Shown here: positions 42,622 through 54,500 of the stretch, in pieces | How the letters are laid out: every line of letters begins with the position of its first letter | Numbering within the stretch: position 1 is the stretch's first letter | Assembly: GCA_021397835.1 (NCBI GenBank) | Contig: JAJFZO010000049.1 | Location: forward strand, 7,011,001-7,075,000 | Direction of reading: 5' to 3' | Origin: Moringa oleifera | Lineage: Eukaryota; Streptophyta; Magnoliopsida; Brassicales; Moringaceae | Length of the DNA: 64,000 nt | Translations under genes and position numbers: made by a program | The notes under the pieces: generated by a model | Database searches by the model: none | Told to the model about the DNA's origin: nothing | Seen by the model: the letters and a program-made list of their open reading frames with translations, nothing else

Positions 42622-43044
42622 GTGAAACATTTGCTAGATAAGGGAAATGGTACCATAAGTAATTTGTCTACTATTTCCACAAACGAAGGCTTTGCTCTTG
42701 TGCTTGCACCATTAACAGGATTCGTAAAACTTAAAATAATTACAGAGAGGCTCTGGTAGGTGAACTCTACTCCACCATAAAATTCTTCACATTATTATTC
42801 TTTTTTAACCATAAGTGTATACCATGAATTGATAGATGCATTAATGGTTGGAACTTTGATGGCGACATTATTGTAAGCATTCTCCCAATGGGACTTTAAT
42901 GAATTTACGGTAAGGTTTTCTTTTTCTTCTTTTTTCTTTTTTGTTAAAGCATTAGTTTTATACTTTGATGTACCTTAGTTAATATCTTTTACAGTTAATG
43001 ATTACTATCTTAAAACTTCATCACAAGCATGTATTTTATGCAAT

Positions 43045-43320
43045 ACAATATTTAGTATTATATAGAAGCATTATGTCATATTGAAAGGAAAATTATTGTT
43101 GTGGTTGTTGGTTGTAATGAATACATATCTTGTGATATGATGTTCGATGTCGTATAGATGCATTATATCACATTCAAAAAAATATCGTTGTTATGCTCGT
43201 TCTTCAATATCGTCGACTAATGATCTTTTGATAAATATAGTTTTTTCGTGGCATGATATTCAATCTTATATAAGGTCATTATATCACATTTAAAAAATAC
43301 TATTATTGCAACTGTTAATG
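43045..43320. repeat. degenerate tandem repeat, about 90-115 bp unit, three copies
   Basis: Three successive segments share the order atatt-ta-tcatt-atatcacattcaaaaaa-attgttg: starting near 43047, 43139 and 43253. The copies are diverged and differ in length. Confidence 0.5.
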
Positions 43321-46300
43321 TGTGTGCGTGTGGTTATATATATATATAGCCATAATGCGATGTACTTCAATTTTTTTTCCAATCATAATGTTATAAAATA
43401 CATTAAAATCGTATGATATTACAAAAAATTTTCATTGATTTCATCTTCTTTTGATCAAGAATTTCATTATTTTCAAGGCAAGTGAATAAGGAAAAAGTTA
43501 ATGAATATTATATTTTGTCTATTCACGACAATGAAAATGAGGTAATAGAACATGCGATTCAATATCCTTATGATACATATTATTAACAGTTGTGTGTTAA
43601 CAAAAGATGTAGGTTCTACAAGTTTTTTCCATCTTGACAATTAGACTCAACCGAAATGAAAATAAGTGTTTTCAAATGAAAACATTCATAAAAATGTGAT
43701 AGCTTTTCTTGAATTATGATAAAGAAAAATATTGAGTAAAGTTCTCATAAAATCCTTATATGTGACCTATATTACCAAATATATGTTCATGTTTTAAAAA
43801 TGATGATATAAACCTTGATATTTGTGTGTTGACGAAGACGAACTCTTTGTTAATGGATCAACAATTGCATTAACAAGTAATTAAGGGTATTGTTGGATTT
43901 TTAATATTTCAATCTAGTCAAAATGAAAATGGAATAAGCGTTTTGAGGTTCATATGTTCCAAAATGGATAAATGTTAATCTTACAAAATTGATCTCATGA
44001 TCATCTCTAAGCTCAGATCTTACACTCGCGCATTTCAAGACTCAATCGCTGAAACAACTATAGACTCAATTATGTGAAATCTTTAATCCAAAACTCTACA
44101 TTTGTGCCTTTACCCAAGTTCTTTTTTTGAATGAAGAGCATTTTTTTTTTGATTTTGATCTTATCTTATGCAAATGAAACCTCATCTCTTTCACTACGAT
44201 CACTATATTGCTTGGTCAACCAGTAGTGCAAAACCTATAAGATTTTTTTATTTAAGTTAAAAGAAAAAAAAGAATATCGATTGTTGAAGCACAAATGGAT
44301 GAATTATATTATTTAACCATGCTACCTTTAGAACTAGGTTTCTTTGCAATTATTTTTCTCAAGGAAACTCAGCTTCTTGCTAGAAACTAAAGTTGATCCA
44401 TAAAAACTCAAGAACTAGAGAAGAAATAAAATGGGTAAAAGAGATTCGTGGAAAGAAAAACCCTCAAGAGAAAAGAACTTGATGACAATAGTTGTAAACT
44501 AACTTTCACCATTTAGGACAGAAGGCTTACTTCACTTTCACTTTTAATGGTTTTATTTTTTGAAAAAAAATATTGATATATATAAAGAGGAATGGGTTGG
44601 ATTCCAAAAAACTCAAACCACACAAATGAAGTTGAGCAATTTTTTTAAAAAGACATTATATCTTCATCTCATTGGTCAATCAAAAGAGCTATACAAAAAT
44701 CCCTCAATTTTGCAAACGACACAATTAATGCACTTTTGCGTAATGCCAAGCTCCTTAATGAAATGCATCACATATTCATATGATTTTAGTGTTTTGATGG
44801 ATTTTTTTAGACTTTTAAGGATAAATCCCTCAATTTTGGAGATTAGGTTATCTTCGAAGTACTCCTCGATTATATCTAAAAACTCTGTGACACAATAAAG
44901 AGAAGTCAAATTGAAAGAGGAAAGTGATTTTCACACAATAAGAAAACTTTGACGACCATCTTAAAGGTATCAAAAACCCGTGAAATAATATAATACTTGG
45001 TCGAGCTTCCTTATAATTTAAAGAAAAATAATAATAAAAGAGACGAAAGTAACCCTAGCATTAATGTCAAATTTTGTCAATGTTAGACATTGAGAGTTGT
45101 TTCATCAATTTCTATTATTTCAAAATTTGTAATATCACTTTTAAAATATGAGGGTGTGTTTGATAACACAATCAAACATCAAATTTTTATGAGAGTTTTA
45201 CCTTAAAATATTTTTAACATTTAAGAAAAACTATTTATACTCCATTTAATTGTTGATTTTCAAAACAAAAATCATATGTGTCCCGATCATAATTCATCAT
45301 CACTTCAATTATCATATATATAAGTAAGCAATGTAATCATACAAAAAGATATCTTTGAACCGCAATGAACTAATCATCACTACACAAAAACCTTTTTTTA
45401 AAAAATCCTTTCATAAATATGTGTAGCGGTTTACTCTTCTTAAATTCTTTCTTCCATAACTCTTTGTGAAAAAACTATATTTTACATTTACAATTCTAAT
45501 ATTTACTTTTAAAAAAAAAGAGATAATGCGGCTTTGTAAGTATTGAAATGAAAAGCATGAAAGATAGAAAGTTGGTGAATTATTTTTGATTTTATGCTTT
45601 GTAATAGAGAAAATAGAAAGTTGCATCCAATCTTTTTCTTTTATTTATATATTCCTTTATGCTTTTTTTTCTTTTTATATTCTCATCCAAGGTAAAAAAG
45701 AAATCATTCAAGCATTTATCTTTTTACTTTTCATTATTTAACATATCTCACTTTTTCATTTTTTTCAAATTTGGGAGCAAATTAAAAGTGAAATAAATAT
45801 AATTTTCAGCAATTTTCATCCACAAGTTTGAAAGTAAGGCAGCCAAGTGTTTTAGCTTAAATTTCAGGATGAATTTTTAATCAAATCCAAACAAATGTTC
45901 AACAAGTTAGAGCTTTTTGATGAATTAAAAATAAATCACTTAGGTTAGTCATTAGCAAAGCACTTAGACAACAAGTTGGAGCTTTGGTGACTCACAAGTA
46001 GAGCACTTGGTTAGATGTTTAAGTCAAAGGCTCCTAATATCGAAAATATGAAGAAGAAAAAAATGTTACTTAGAGTTTTTTTTTTTTTTTTTTTTTGCAA
46101 TTGGGTCAAGTTTTTTTTTTTTTTTTCAAAGTTAGAGAATCATGGGTAACCATTTCTTACCAAATTTCTTTGTTAATTTTGTACTTTTTAAAAAAATAAA
46201 TTAATAATCACATTATTTTATTAACTTTGTAAAGTAGAAGTGAAGTGTTTATACAAATAGGATACCAAGCAGGTGCAGGCCCATATGGAACCTCTGGAGA

Positions 46301-46582
46301 GCGCATTTAAAAGCAAGTTAATAAATAAATAAGATAAATTAAGATCTTTCCACTTTCAAAATGATTAGGAATATATATATATTTTTAATAAAGACTTGAA
46401 AGTTTTGAAGCCAAGGACAGAGTACTGTTTCTCAACTGTAGAATTTGTCATTAAGAGCTGAGGCGTTCCGATCTTTATATTGCTTCTTTGGCCCATTGAA
46501 GGTCAGCTCTGCTTTAGCCCTTTTCTTGTCTTACTGTCTCTGCTTTTGCTCTGTTGGGTTTTCCTGAACCAAAGGGAAATCT

Positions 46583-47707
46583 ATGAGGAGTAACATTCCT
46601 TTTGATTTGGAAGTCGAGGTTCTCTCTCGACTTCCTGTGAAGTCTCTTGTTCGGTTCCGCTCTGTGTGCAAATCATGGGGCTCTCTGATTACAAGTCCTA
46701 GTTTCATCTCGAAACATCTCAATGAATCTATCATTACCGACAACAGCAACGACGAGGTTTTTCTTCTCGTTAAACACCGATGTGTTACTACCCAAAGGCA
46801 TGTCATTACCCTACTGTCCAATGATAATTTTGATGTGATCTCAAGGTTCGAAGTGCCATTTCAAGTGGGTTCAAAGTTCGTGAAAGTTGTGGGTTCTTGC
46901 AATGGGTTGTTATTTGTTGCTCAAGATGGCATCTCCAATTTTAGCTCTCCTATCTTTTTATGGAATCCTGCTACTAGAGAATTCCGGGCTCTTCCTAAAT
47001 GTCTCATTCATGATGTTCATTCACCGGACCAGAGGCTACGTGGAGTCGTCCATGGATGCGGTTACCACCCCGTTACTTGTGACTACAAATTGGTGAGGAT
47101 TGTGTATCTTTATTACTTTGATGTGCCTTGTTCTCGAGTCGAGGTGTATAGTCTAAGTGCAGATGCTTGGAGAGAAATTGATGCTGTTGATTGCCGAATT
47201 TATGAATCTTCGTGCACAGTTCTTGATGGAGTTCTTCATTGGATTGCTTATGGAGGGGTAAATGACCGTGCATTAATCCTTTCCTTTGACATGTATCATG
47301 AAGTGTTTAGGAAAATACTGCTACCTGATATTTGCTATGTAGAGAATGGAGCTAGTACGAGGCTTTCTGTTCTCAATCAAACTCTGTGTTTGGTAGTTTA
47401 TACTTTTAGGGCCAGGAGCAAATGTTTTGATGTATGGGTGATGGAGGAACAAGGAGATGTGAAAATTTGGACTAAACAACTAACTATTGGACCAGTTTTT
47501 GGAATTGAAAGGCCCTTGGGGTTCGGAATATTTGGTGAGATGCTCTTGGAGAAGAGAATGGGAAAGCTGGTTTTGTATGACCCAACTACTAATGAAATTA
47601 GAGCTCTTCCAGTAAACGGGGCGTCATATAGTTTGGACATTCAGTTTTATAAGGAGAGTCTGGTTTCTGTTAACAGATGGAATGAAATTGTGGAAGAGAC
47701 AGGTTGA
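46583..47707 (+). CDS. F-box protein with FBA-type C-terminal domain (second copy)
   Basis: Probable SCF substrate receptor. It is a single exon of 374 residues, normal for this large plant family. The F-box starts almost at the N-terminus (IPFDLEVEVLSRLPVKSL, residues 5-22) and includes RFRSVCKSWGSLI. The F-box-associated domain follows: CNGLLFVAQDG, LWNPATREFRALP, GCGYHPVTCDYKLVRI, VEVYSLSADAWREI, VLDGVLHWIAYGG, then FDVWVMEEQGDVKIWTK near the end. It resembles the At4g12560/At3g06240 group. It shares family, not close identity, with the F-box gene 8 kb to the left and has a much shorter N-terminus. The final codons GAGACAG|GTTGAT could act as a donor, but no downstream exon is evident. Confidence 0.93.
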   Translation: MRSNIPFDLEVEVLSRLPVKSLVRFRSVCKSWGSLITSPSFISKHLNESIITDNSNDEVFLLVKHRCVTTQRHVITLLSNDNFDVISRFEVPFQVGSKFVKVVGSCNGLLFVAQDGISNFSSPIFLWNPATREFRALPKCLIHDVHSPDQRLRGVVHGCGYHPVTCDYKLVRIVYLYYFDVPCSRVEVYSLSADAWREIDAVDCRIYESSCTVLDGVLHWIAYGGVNDRALILSFDMYHEVFRKILLPDICYVENGASTRLSVLNQTLCLVVYTFRARSKCFDVWVMEEQGDVKIWTKQLTIGPVFGIERPLGFGIFGEMLLEKRMGKLVLYDPTTNEIRALPVNGASYSLDIQFYKESLVSVNRWNEIVEETG

Positions 47708-50700
47708 TTGTCTCATGTGGTTCATTTATTTCTCTTTTCTTATCATGAAGAGGCATGCTGTGTGTGACAAATTCAAGTGGTAAGATTGCATAAATACTCT
47801 GTCTTTTACATATTTCTCTGTTAGAATGCATTGCCTTTGGGGTCCCAGTTCTTTACTGTAGTCACCTGAGGGAATGATTTATAATAGGTGAAGTTTTTCA
47901 TTTCTTATTTGTTTGTCGTAATAATTCTTCAAGTTGGTCTTCTACCATAATAGATACGAGGATAGATCATTGATTCTTGCATTATCTTTGTACGGGTGAA
48001 GTTCTTCTAATTATGTTTGCCCCCCTAGATGCACTGATTTTGCTTACTTTTTTATATTAGGTCAGTTGGCATTTAAGAACTCTAGAACTCCAAATTATGA
48101 TATGTTCTTGTTGTTTACTTGTAGGCATACTAAATGTTCAATGGCATAGACTAAGAATTCAAGGCAAGAGACACAAGAAAAGGATCAAATTGAGAATGAT
48201 TTCTCAAGGTTATGTTCAAAATTAACTTTAAATGGCTCTTGAATGTTTACAGCAGATAGCATGAAGGTTAATTTGGAAAGTAGGTGTTCCTTCCTAAGTG
48301 GCCTTTTGTACTTGGGAAGCAGCTTGGGGCAAACCTCTTACAGGAAATCGTAAAAAAAGGGTATGATTATGGTTAATAGATGTTTTTCGTGCAAGTCTTG
48401 GGATGAGCCGGTCATCCATATTCTAATCCTATGCAAATGGACTCTTCAAATAGGGGTAAGTCTCTTAGTTGTTTTAGGACATGTGTGGATGTTTTCTGGA
48501 TTGGTGGCTGAAGAGTTGAAGTCGTGGGAAGGGATTCACATCACAAAGGCAAGGAGGGAAATCGTAACAATGGTATGGGGTGTGGAGAGAGCATAATAAG
48601 AGGGCTTTTGAATGGGTGGAGATCCCTACAGAGTTGATCAAGGATAGGTGGGCCTAAGGTCTTGAAACTTTGACAATGGGAGACTTCTTTGTCAATGAGA
48701 AAGATTAAGTAGAGTTTATGGAAATGTTGTTTCTAGATAGCTAACTATACATGTATGTGGGCAGCACCTTCTTGTTGCTATTTGTGTTTAATATAAATAT
48801 ATAATAGTCAGTTCTAATATGAGAAAGAAAATTGATTGAAATTGAGACAAAGGATGGAGTATCTGTTAAGACAAACAAACATTAAGATTTAGAAGGTTGT
48901 ATGGCTTACGAAGAGCTGTACATATTCACATCTTCATTTTCATAGAACACAATGGGAAGCTGATGCATGCCAGTAGGCATTTTGCCTTTGCTTATGACCA
49001 TATTCTCCATTGTGCCTTATTATGAAGCTTTGGTGCAATTAGATGGGGATACTCAATTACTTGTCAGTCCTGTTATGTATTTGCAGTTCTGAACTCAGTA
49101 CAATCCAAATAAGTGATAGCAAGTTTATCCATGATCTATCTATATTTGCTGAGATGGGCATTCCATGTTTGCATGTTTATTCAATTTCATTTTTCTTGAT
49201 TCTTCCTTTCCTGATAAGGTTTGTGCACTCTAGTTTCTTCAAATTAGAAAATCATTGCTAAGATCGGGATCATTGAGATCATGAGTATTCAAAGGGTGAT
49301 AAAAGATGCTTGGCTATTGATGTTTGGAACCAGCTACGAACTTCTAGCTATTTTTCATAGATGTAATGAGATGATGTTATGGATTTTGCTAAGGAGCATG
49401 AGAACAAAACGCTGTGTAGTCTGCTTCAACAATTTAGCATAACTTGCAGATTGGTTTTGTGATTGGTTTTACATGTTGAGCAGTTACCATCCATTATAAT
49501 CTGTTTAAAACCTTTAGCTAATGATGTTCCAACTTTGCGCTCTGTTGAAAAGATAGACTAATTTTGTTTCATGATCTTTGCTTATCCAGGAAGAGAAATT
49601 GTTTCACATATGCTATCAAATTTTGATATCTTCTCTATCGTCTGGCTTTAGTTACAGTCTGCTTGCCAAGAATACAATATTTGGCCAATGGGCTTCGAAG
49701 CTACAGAAGAAATAGAAGAGAGAAATAACTAATTTTGAAGCAGAATTGACCCTTCAATAGAACATAGCATAGTTAATGGGGAAACTCAGTTGGAGCTTGC
49801 AACTCTGGGCACATGTGACATCCAGAGGATGAATGCTGTTGGACCTAAGAAGCCAGCTTCAGAATTGTAGTAACCTGTTACTTTTGCTGATGTATCATTA
49901 AACCAAATTGAAAATACCCGACCTGGATTTAGTAGAGTGTACCTAAAGATGCAATAAATGGTATTTAATTCTCAAAAAGATGCCCTCCTAAGAGAAATAC
50001 TCCTCTCAGTTGCAGCCTCACAAAGAACAAACTGGATTTTGGATACCTTATGGGTCAAATTTGTGTTAAGCATGTAAACCACCACTTGAATAGGAGACTT
50101 ATTTGCAACGACATGTAACAGAGTGCATGCCGAACACCCCATCACCATCCACCTCTGTTATAATGCATTTTCCTTGTCCCATACAACCTCTTATTTTCTT
50201 TTCCATCAAGAGAATTTCTGTCTCTGAACCCAGAGACCAACTTTTGCCATGACTATAGACCTGATCCTTTCCCTAATCATTGTTACTAAAACAAGGTTTA
50301 TAAAAAACGTGGAATCTAACCAAGTGAAATTGCATTTATGTGCTAATTATTTGTTACCCTTACCCTATGAGCTTGATTGCAATTAAACTGAGAACTTCAT
50401 TCACCAAAATATTTTGCCCAAGAGACCTTTCCAACCTGCTGCCATCTCATAAGTTCATGAGATCCTAGTATCACATATCATGTTCATACACCAAAGGAAC
50501 AAAAACCACACCTTCTAGCTAACTGATTGCAGATCCTGTTAAAGCAAACAATCAATCCTTCACTGGCAGGAGAAAGTGAAAAAAGAACACCCATGAACCA
50601 AAACTGTTCCTGACATGCTAGTTGTGAGCTTTAGACCTTCCACCATATACCTTGGGCAGCACAAGCCAGTTCATTTGCCAAACTGTTACATTGGTCTCAT

Positions 50701-51548
50701 CGAATAGCAGAAGGTTGCCCATGTCAGCCAAAGCTCAAGGAAACCAAGGGTTTTCTACCAGTATTTCTAACTGTATCAAGGCTTCATTAACATCTCCAGA
50801 GACTAATCCTCATCAGTGATGATGTCAAAAGTGGCATGAGACATGCCCAAGTTATTGTGGTCAAAATCAATAAATAAAATGCAAATACAAAATTAGAAAG
50901 GGATTTTTTTTCCAGTTCAATTGCACAAATCACAAGAAAGAAAACAAAACATAGCATGTTATATTACAGCAAATAAGTGAAGCCCATGTATCATGATAGC
51001 ATATAAGATTTTCAGATGAGAAATATTTAATGTTGAGGCAAAAAACAGTAACTCTCAGCATATTAACTTGTTGGAATTTACACCTAAACATCTTAAAAGG
51101 GAAAAACATCATGTCAATTTAATCAAAATCTTGGTGTTGCAGAGGTACAAAAATATTCCCCTAAAAAAGGACTTCCATACCAAATGGGCTTTTCCTGGTT
51201 GACAGAGGCAGGCAGAATGTCAAGAGATTGCTCTCCTAGCTCTTATTAAGGCGAGTTCGAGTTCAGCACCAGTCTCATAGAGGTAGAAAGACATGTAGAT
51301 TGCTTGATGAACAGAGGAATTGGTAAACACTGCAAATGTCCGGTTACCACAACCACTAATCAAGCTTCTTCAACCAGACCTGAATTATTAAGTGTCTCTG
51401 TAGATATTATCACAGTTAGGGAACTAATAGGTGAGAAAACTGGGGTTTTGATAGAATACAGCTAATTGAAAATTCTAATAACCTATATGCAATATTATTT
51501 AAGGATGTTATTATGAGAGGCTTACTTCGGTTATCAGAACTCAAAAAA
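47708..51548. other. spacer downstream of F-box gene 2
   Basis: This contains the F-box 3' UTR, an L1-type LINE tail (48265-48808) and about 2.7 kb of unclassified sequence. 49640-50780 has moderately balanced composition and may be decayed transposon, but no frame could be read. No other gene is seen. Confidence 0.4.
48265..48808 (+). mobile_element. L1-type LINE 3' fragment (copy 2)
   Basis: The plus strand carries a broken reverse-transcriptase zinc-binding (zf-RVT) region: TWEAAWGKPLTGN in one frame, then VNRCFSCKSWDEPVIHILIL in another. A diverged copy of the tail seen at 5461 follows (nraFE-like block, kdrw, tgtatgtgggcagcacc, tataaatata). Frameshifts and stops show it is inactive. Confidence 0.7.
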
Positions 51549-54500
51549 TCAAGGACCATCCTCTTGATCATCCATTTCCTCAAGGATGACATATTTCCCA
51601 GCAACAGTAGATGTGGATGACAATCCATTCTCATCTTCATTTGCTTGAACCTTCTGTAGTTTCTCATATCTGTAATGCGATAGAATTGATAATGATATAA
51701 GAGGCATTAAACAACTGCTTAGTGAAGAAGCTAGAAAGTATGCTGTAAATGTAGAACTTCTTTAGCTGCAAAAGTTGACATCATATTCCTCCATGTTGTA
51801 CTTTATTGGTGAAAAGTTCAATGTCAATGCAGCAGCTTGTTATTTATGAATTACATCAAACTATAGAAACCATGATTCATGAGGAACAGACACCGCTAAA
51901 CCTTTAAGAAGCATTATTAATCATGTAAATGAAGACCAAAGAACACATTATCTGAAAAATCATGAGTCCAATTCTGAAGTGCTACAGAAAAACTGATAAA
52001 ATTGAGAAATATGAGTGAACTGAGTAAACGAGAAGGCAACGATGTTTGTCCAGCCATTTTCTTCTTCGTTTTTTTTTTTAAAGAAAAAAGGTATTACCAA
52101 ACAGGTAGCAATTAGAAGTGAGAATTTCATTGCTACAATGCTCCCAACAAGATATCCAACTCTTTAACCCGCTGAAATAAAATTCATCATGTCATTCAGC
52201 ATCAAGGTCATAATTTGTAAGCCACGAGAAAACATGGAACAACAACCTTTGGCAACAGAAAACACTCTGAATTCTGTCAAAGAAGATAAGACCAAACAAG
52301 GGAAGAAAATGCCAATCGCATCACTCAAAAAATTAGTGAGTTTATCTAATAAATGCATAAATTACCAAGTTTCATGTGCATCAATATTGAAGAGCACAGT
52401 TCACCATCACAACTAAAATGTTCTCAGATGATATTGTTCTGGTAATGCTAACTTTTCAATTAAGATTTACTTTAATATAAAATTAAAGTTTAACAACAGC
52501 TTCGAGGAGTTCAGAACTGGTAGATGCCAAATTTGTGCAACTTTTCTAACTTAGTGGAAACCTAGAATAGTTACACTAATCTCCCACGTGGAGCACAAAA
52601 TTTAAGGATCCTCAAATATATAATCTGGCCTCCCAAATTGTTTGTCCATTGAAAAAATAGGGCATCCATTTACTGTCAAAACATTTTATAATATAATAAC
52701 TGCAACCATTTAAAGAACACATAATTAATTATCAGGAATGAAAAGGTGATGCAGCACATGGTCATCATTGCCTACATTAGTGTCCTATGTCTATTTGATT
52801 AGAAATAGATTAGTTTCTTATTCCTAGTCTATTTTAATTCAATTTCCTATTTCTAGTGTAAATCATTTTCTTATTCCTAACATATTTGCTTTTATTATTT
52901 TTGGTTTCACAGTCTTTTTGGGTTTCGTGTTCCTAATGCATTTCTTTTATTGTCGGCATTAGAAACATTCTTTATAAAGGCTTATTATAATGGTTAGAAG
53001 CCATTCAATATAATTTATCAGAATTATTCCCTAAATTTTAGATCCAATTGTGATATTTGTATTTGTTCTTGAGTATTATTTTTCATTTTTGAAGCAAACC
53101 TTCTGCTACACCAAAAGGTCAAACCACCAAATTAATTATACTTCTCTAACTTTCTACAGCTGACAAAGTTAAAGGTTTAGCATCATTCTATAACACATAG
53201 TATGAGATCAATTTGGTTGGAGTAACCTTATTTCTCCATTAATCTAATCAAGAAACATCTTAAACACTTTTCTCTCAAGTGGTACAGGAGTTACCCCGTA
53301 CCTCCCTCAACCCTGAAGGGAAGCTTGTAGAGGGGCCCCAAAGGAAAGATTCACTGCGAGCAGCCTCTTCTCATTAGACCCCTGCTAGTATTGGTTTCGT
53401 AGCAAGCAAGGACTCTTACCATACATATTGAGAGGTTTCCAAGAACCTTTTTCTTTTTGGTCAGGATAGTTTCCAAGAACTTGCTCATGCCTACCATGTT
53501 TTCTTTGCTTTGTTAACTAAAAGAAAGAATATTAACAAGTGGAACATACTTGTACTGGACATATATCACTTATTAAAACCTTCATCAAATATCATTTATG
53601 CGTCACAAATAAAACACATGCACACATACATATGTTAAATCTGCATTTGGACACATTAAAATTTAATTGGGCACCCTATCAACAACTTCATCCAATATGA
53701 TTAGAGACAATTTTTTCATTTAAACATGTCTTTTTGGTTAGACGTACTGCTTCTGCAGAATATAAGTTCCATACCGTTTATTAAGTTAATGAGAAGGTTA
53801 TCATATTTATCCTCTCAAGTCGAATTAGTGTTTTTGTATATTATTGTTTTATTCTTAACCTTTACATATTAATGCAGATGATTTAGTTCAAATGTTCTGA
53901 AAATATATGTTTTATACTTCATAAGATTTTAATATCAAAGAAATATTTATTTGTTATCATTTCTAAAATTTAGTCTGCAGCAGGGTCCATATCATCTTGA
54001 TTCTTATGTCTAATATCTATCTCCATGCTTCATAGGTCAAAAGGGACTAACAAAGTGGGAAGAGGGAGTACATAACTGCTTCTACATGCACTAACACCAG
54101 AATAGAAGAAAGTGCAGCTGCTATTCACTGAACAAATAGTAGTGACGTAAGCGGTTAGAAAAAGAACCAGGAGCATTACCCAGGTTATCATCCACTAGTC
54201 AACACAAATTTATGATACAAATTGCATGACTACAGTATCCTTGGGAGTGCTAGTAGATTTTGTATTCAAGATATGATCAGCCCATGAGGAAGAAAAACCT
54301 TTCTTCTAAGCATGGGCACTGGTGTGGTCTAACCTATAATATGGCGAAACAATTTAGATGGATACTCACCCACTCCAGAAAAAATAATAATAATAAAAAG
54401 GAGGAAAAAAAAAACTCTTATGTTCATATCACCATCTATCTTTATAACATTGGATATTAAAGAATAGGATAAAATTATTTTCACTAGTAAACTTCAGTAA

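Larger units (their letters stand above)
40520..46582. other. gene-poor AT-rich intergenic region
   Basis: Six kilobases without a recognisable gene. 40970-42450 is extremely AT-rich with short direct repeats. 42597-42621 is a (TTA)n run. 43045-43320 holds a degenerate tandem repeat. 43500-45000 may be decayed transposon sequence that I could not classify. Two long T tracts occur at about 46077-46127. The promoter of the second F-box gene should lie in the last few hundred bases. Confidence 0.5.

Noticed and set aside
44560..44898. 112-codon plus-strand frame in the gene desert
   Set aside because: AT-rich codon use, no domain, and an overlapping frame on the other strand of similar length; it looks like chance.
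46077..46127. two long T tracts 14 bases apart
   Set aside because: They could be poly-A tails of antisense retroposons, but no element body or duplications were seen on either side.
53275..53425. locally GC-rich, structured-looking segment (ttaccccgtacctccctcaa)
   Set aside because: No A/B boxes, cloverleaf, coding frame or flanking duplication could be found. It is only an odd-composition patch in a translocator intron.
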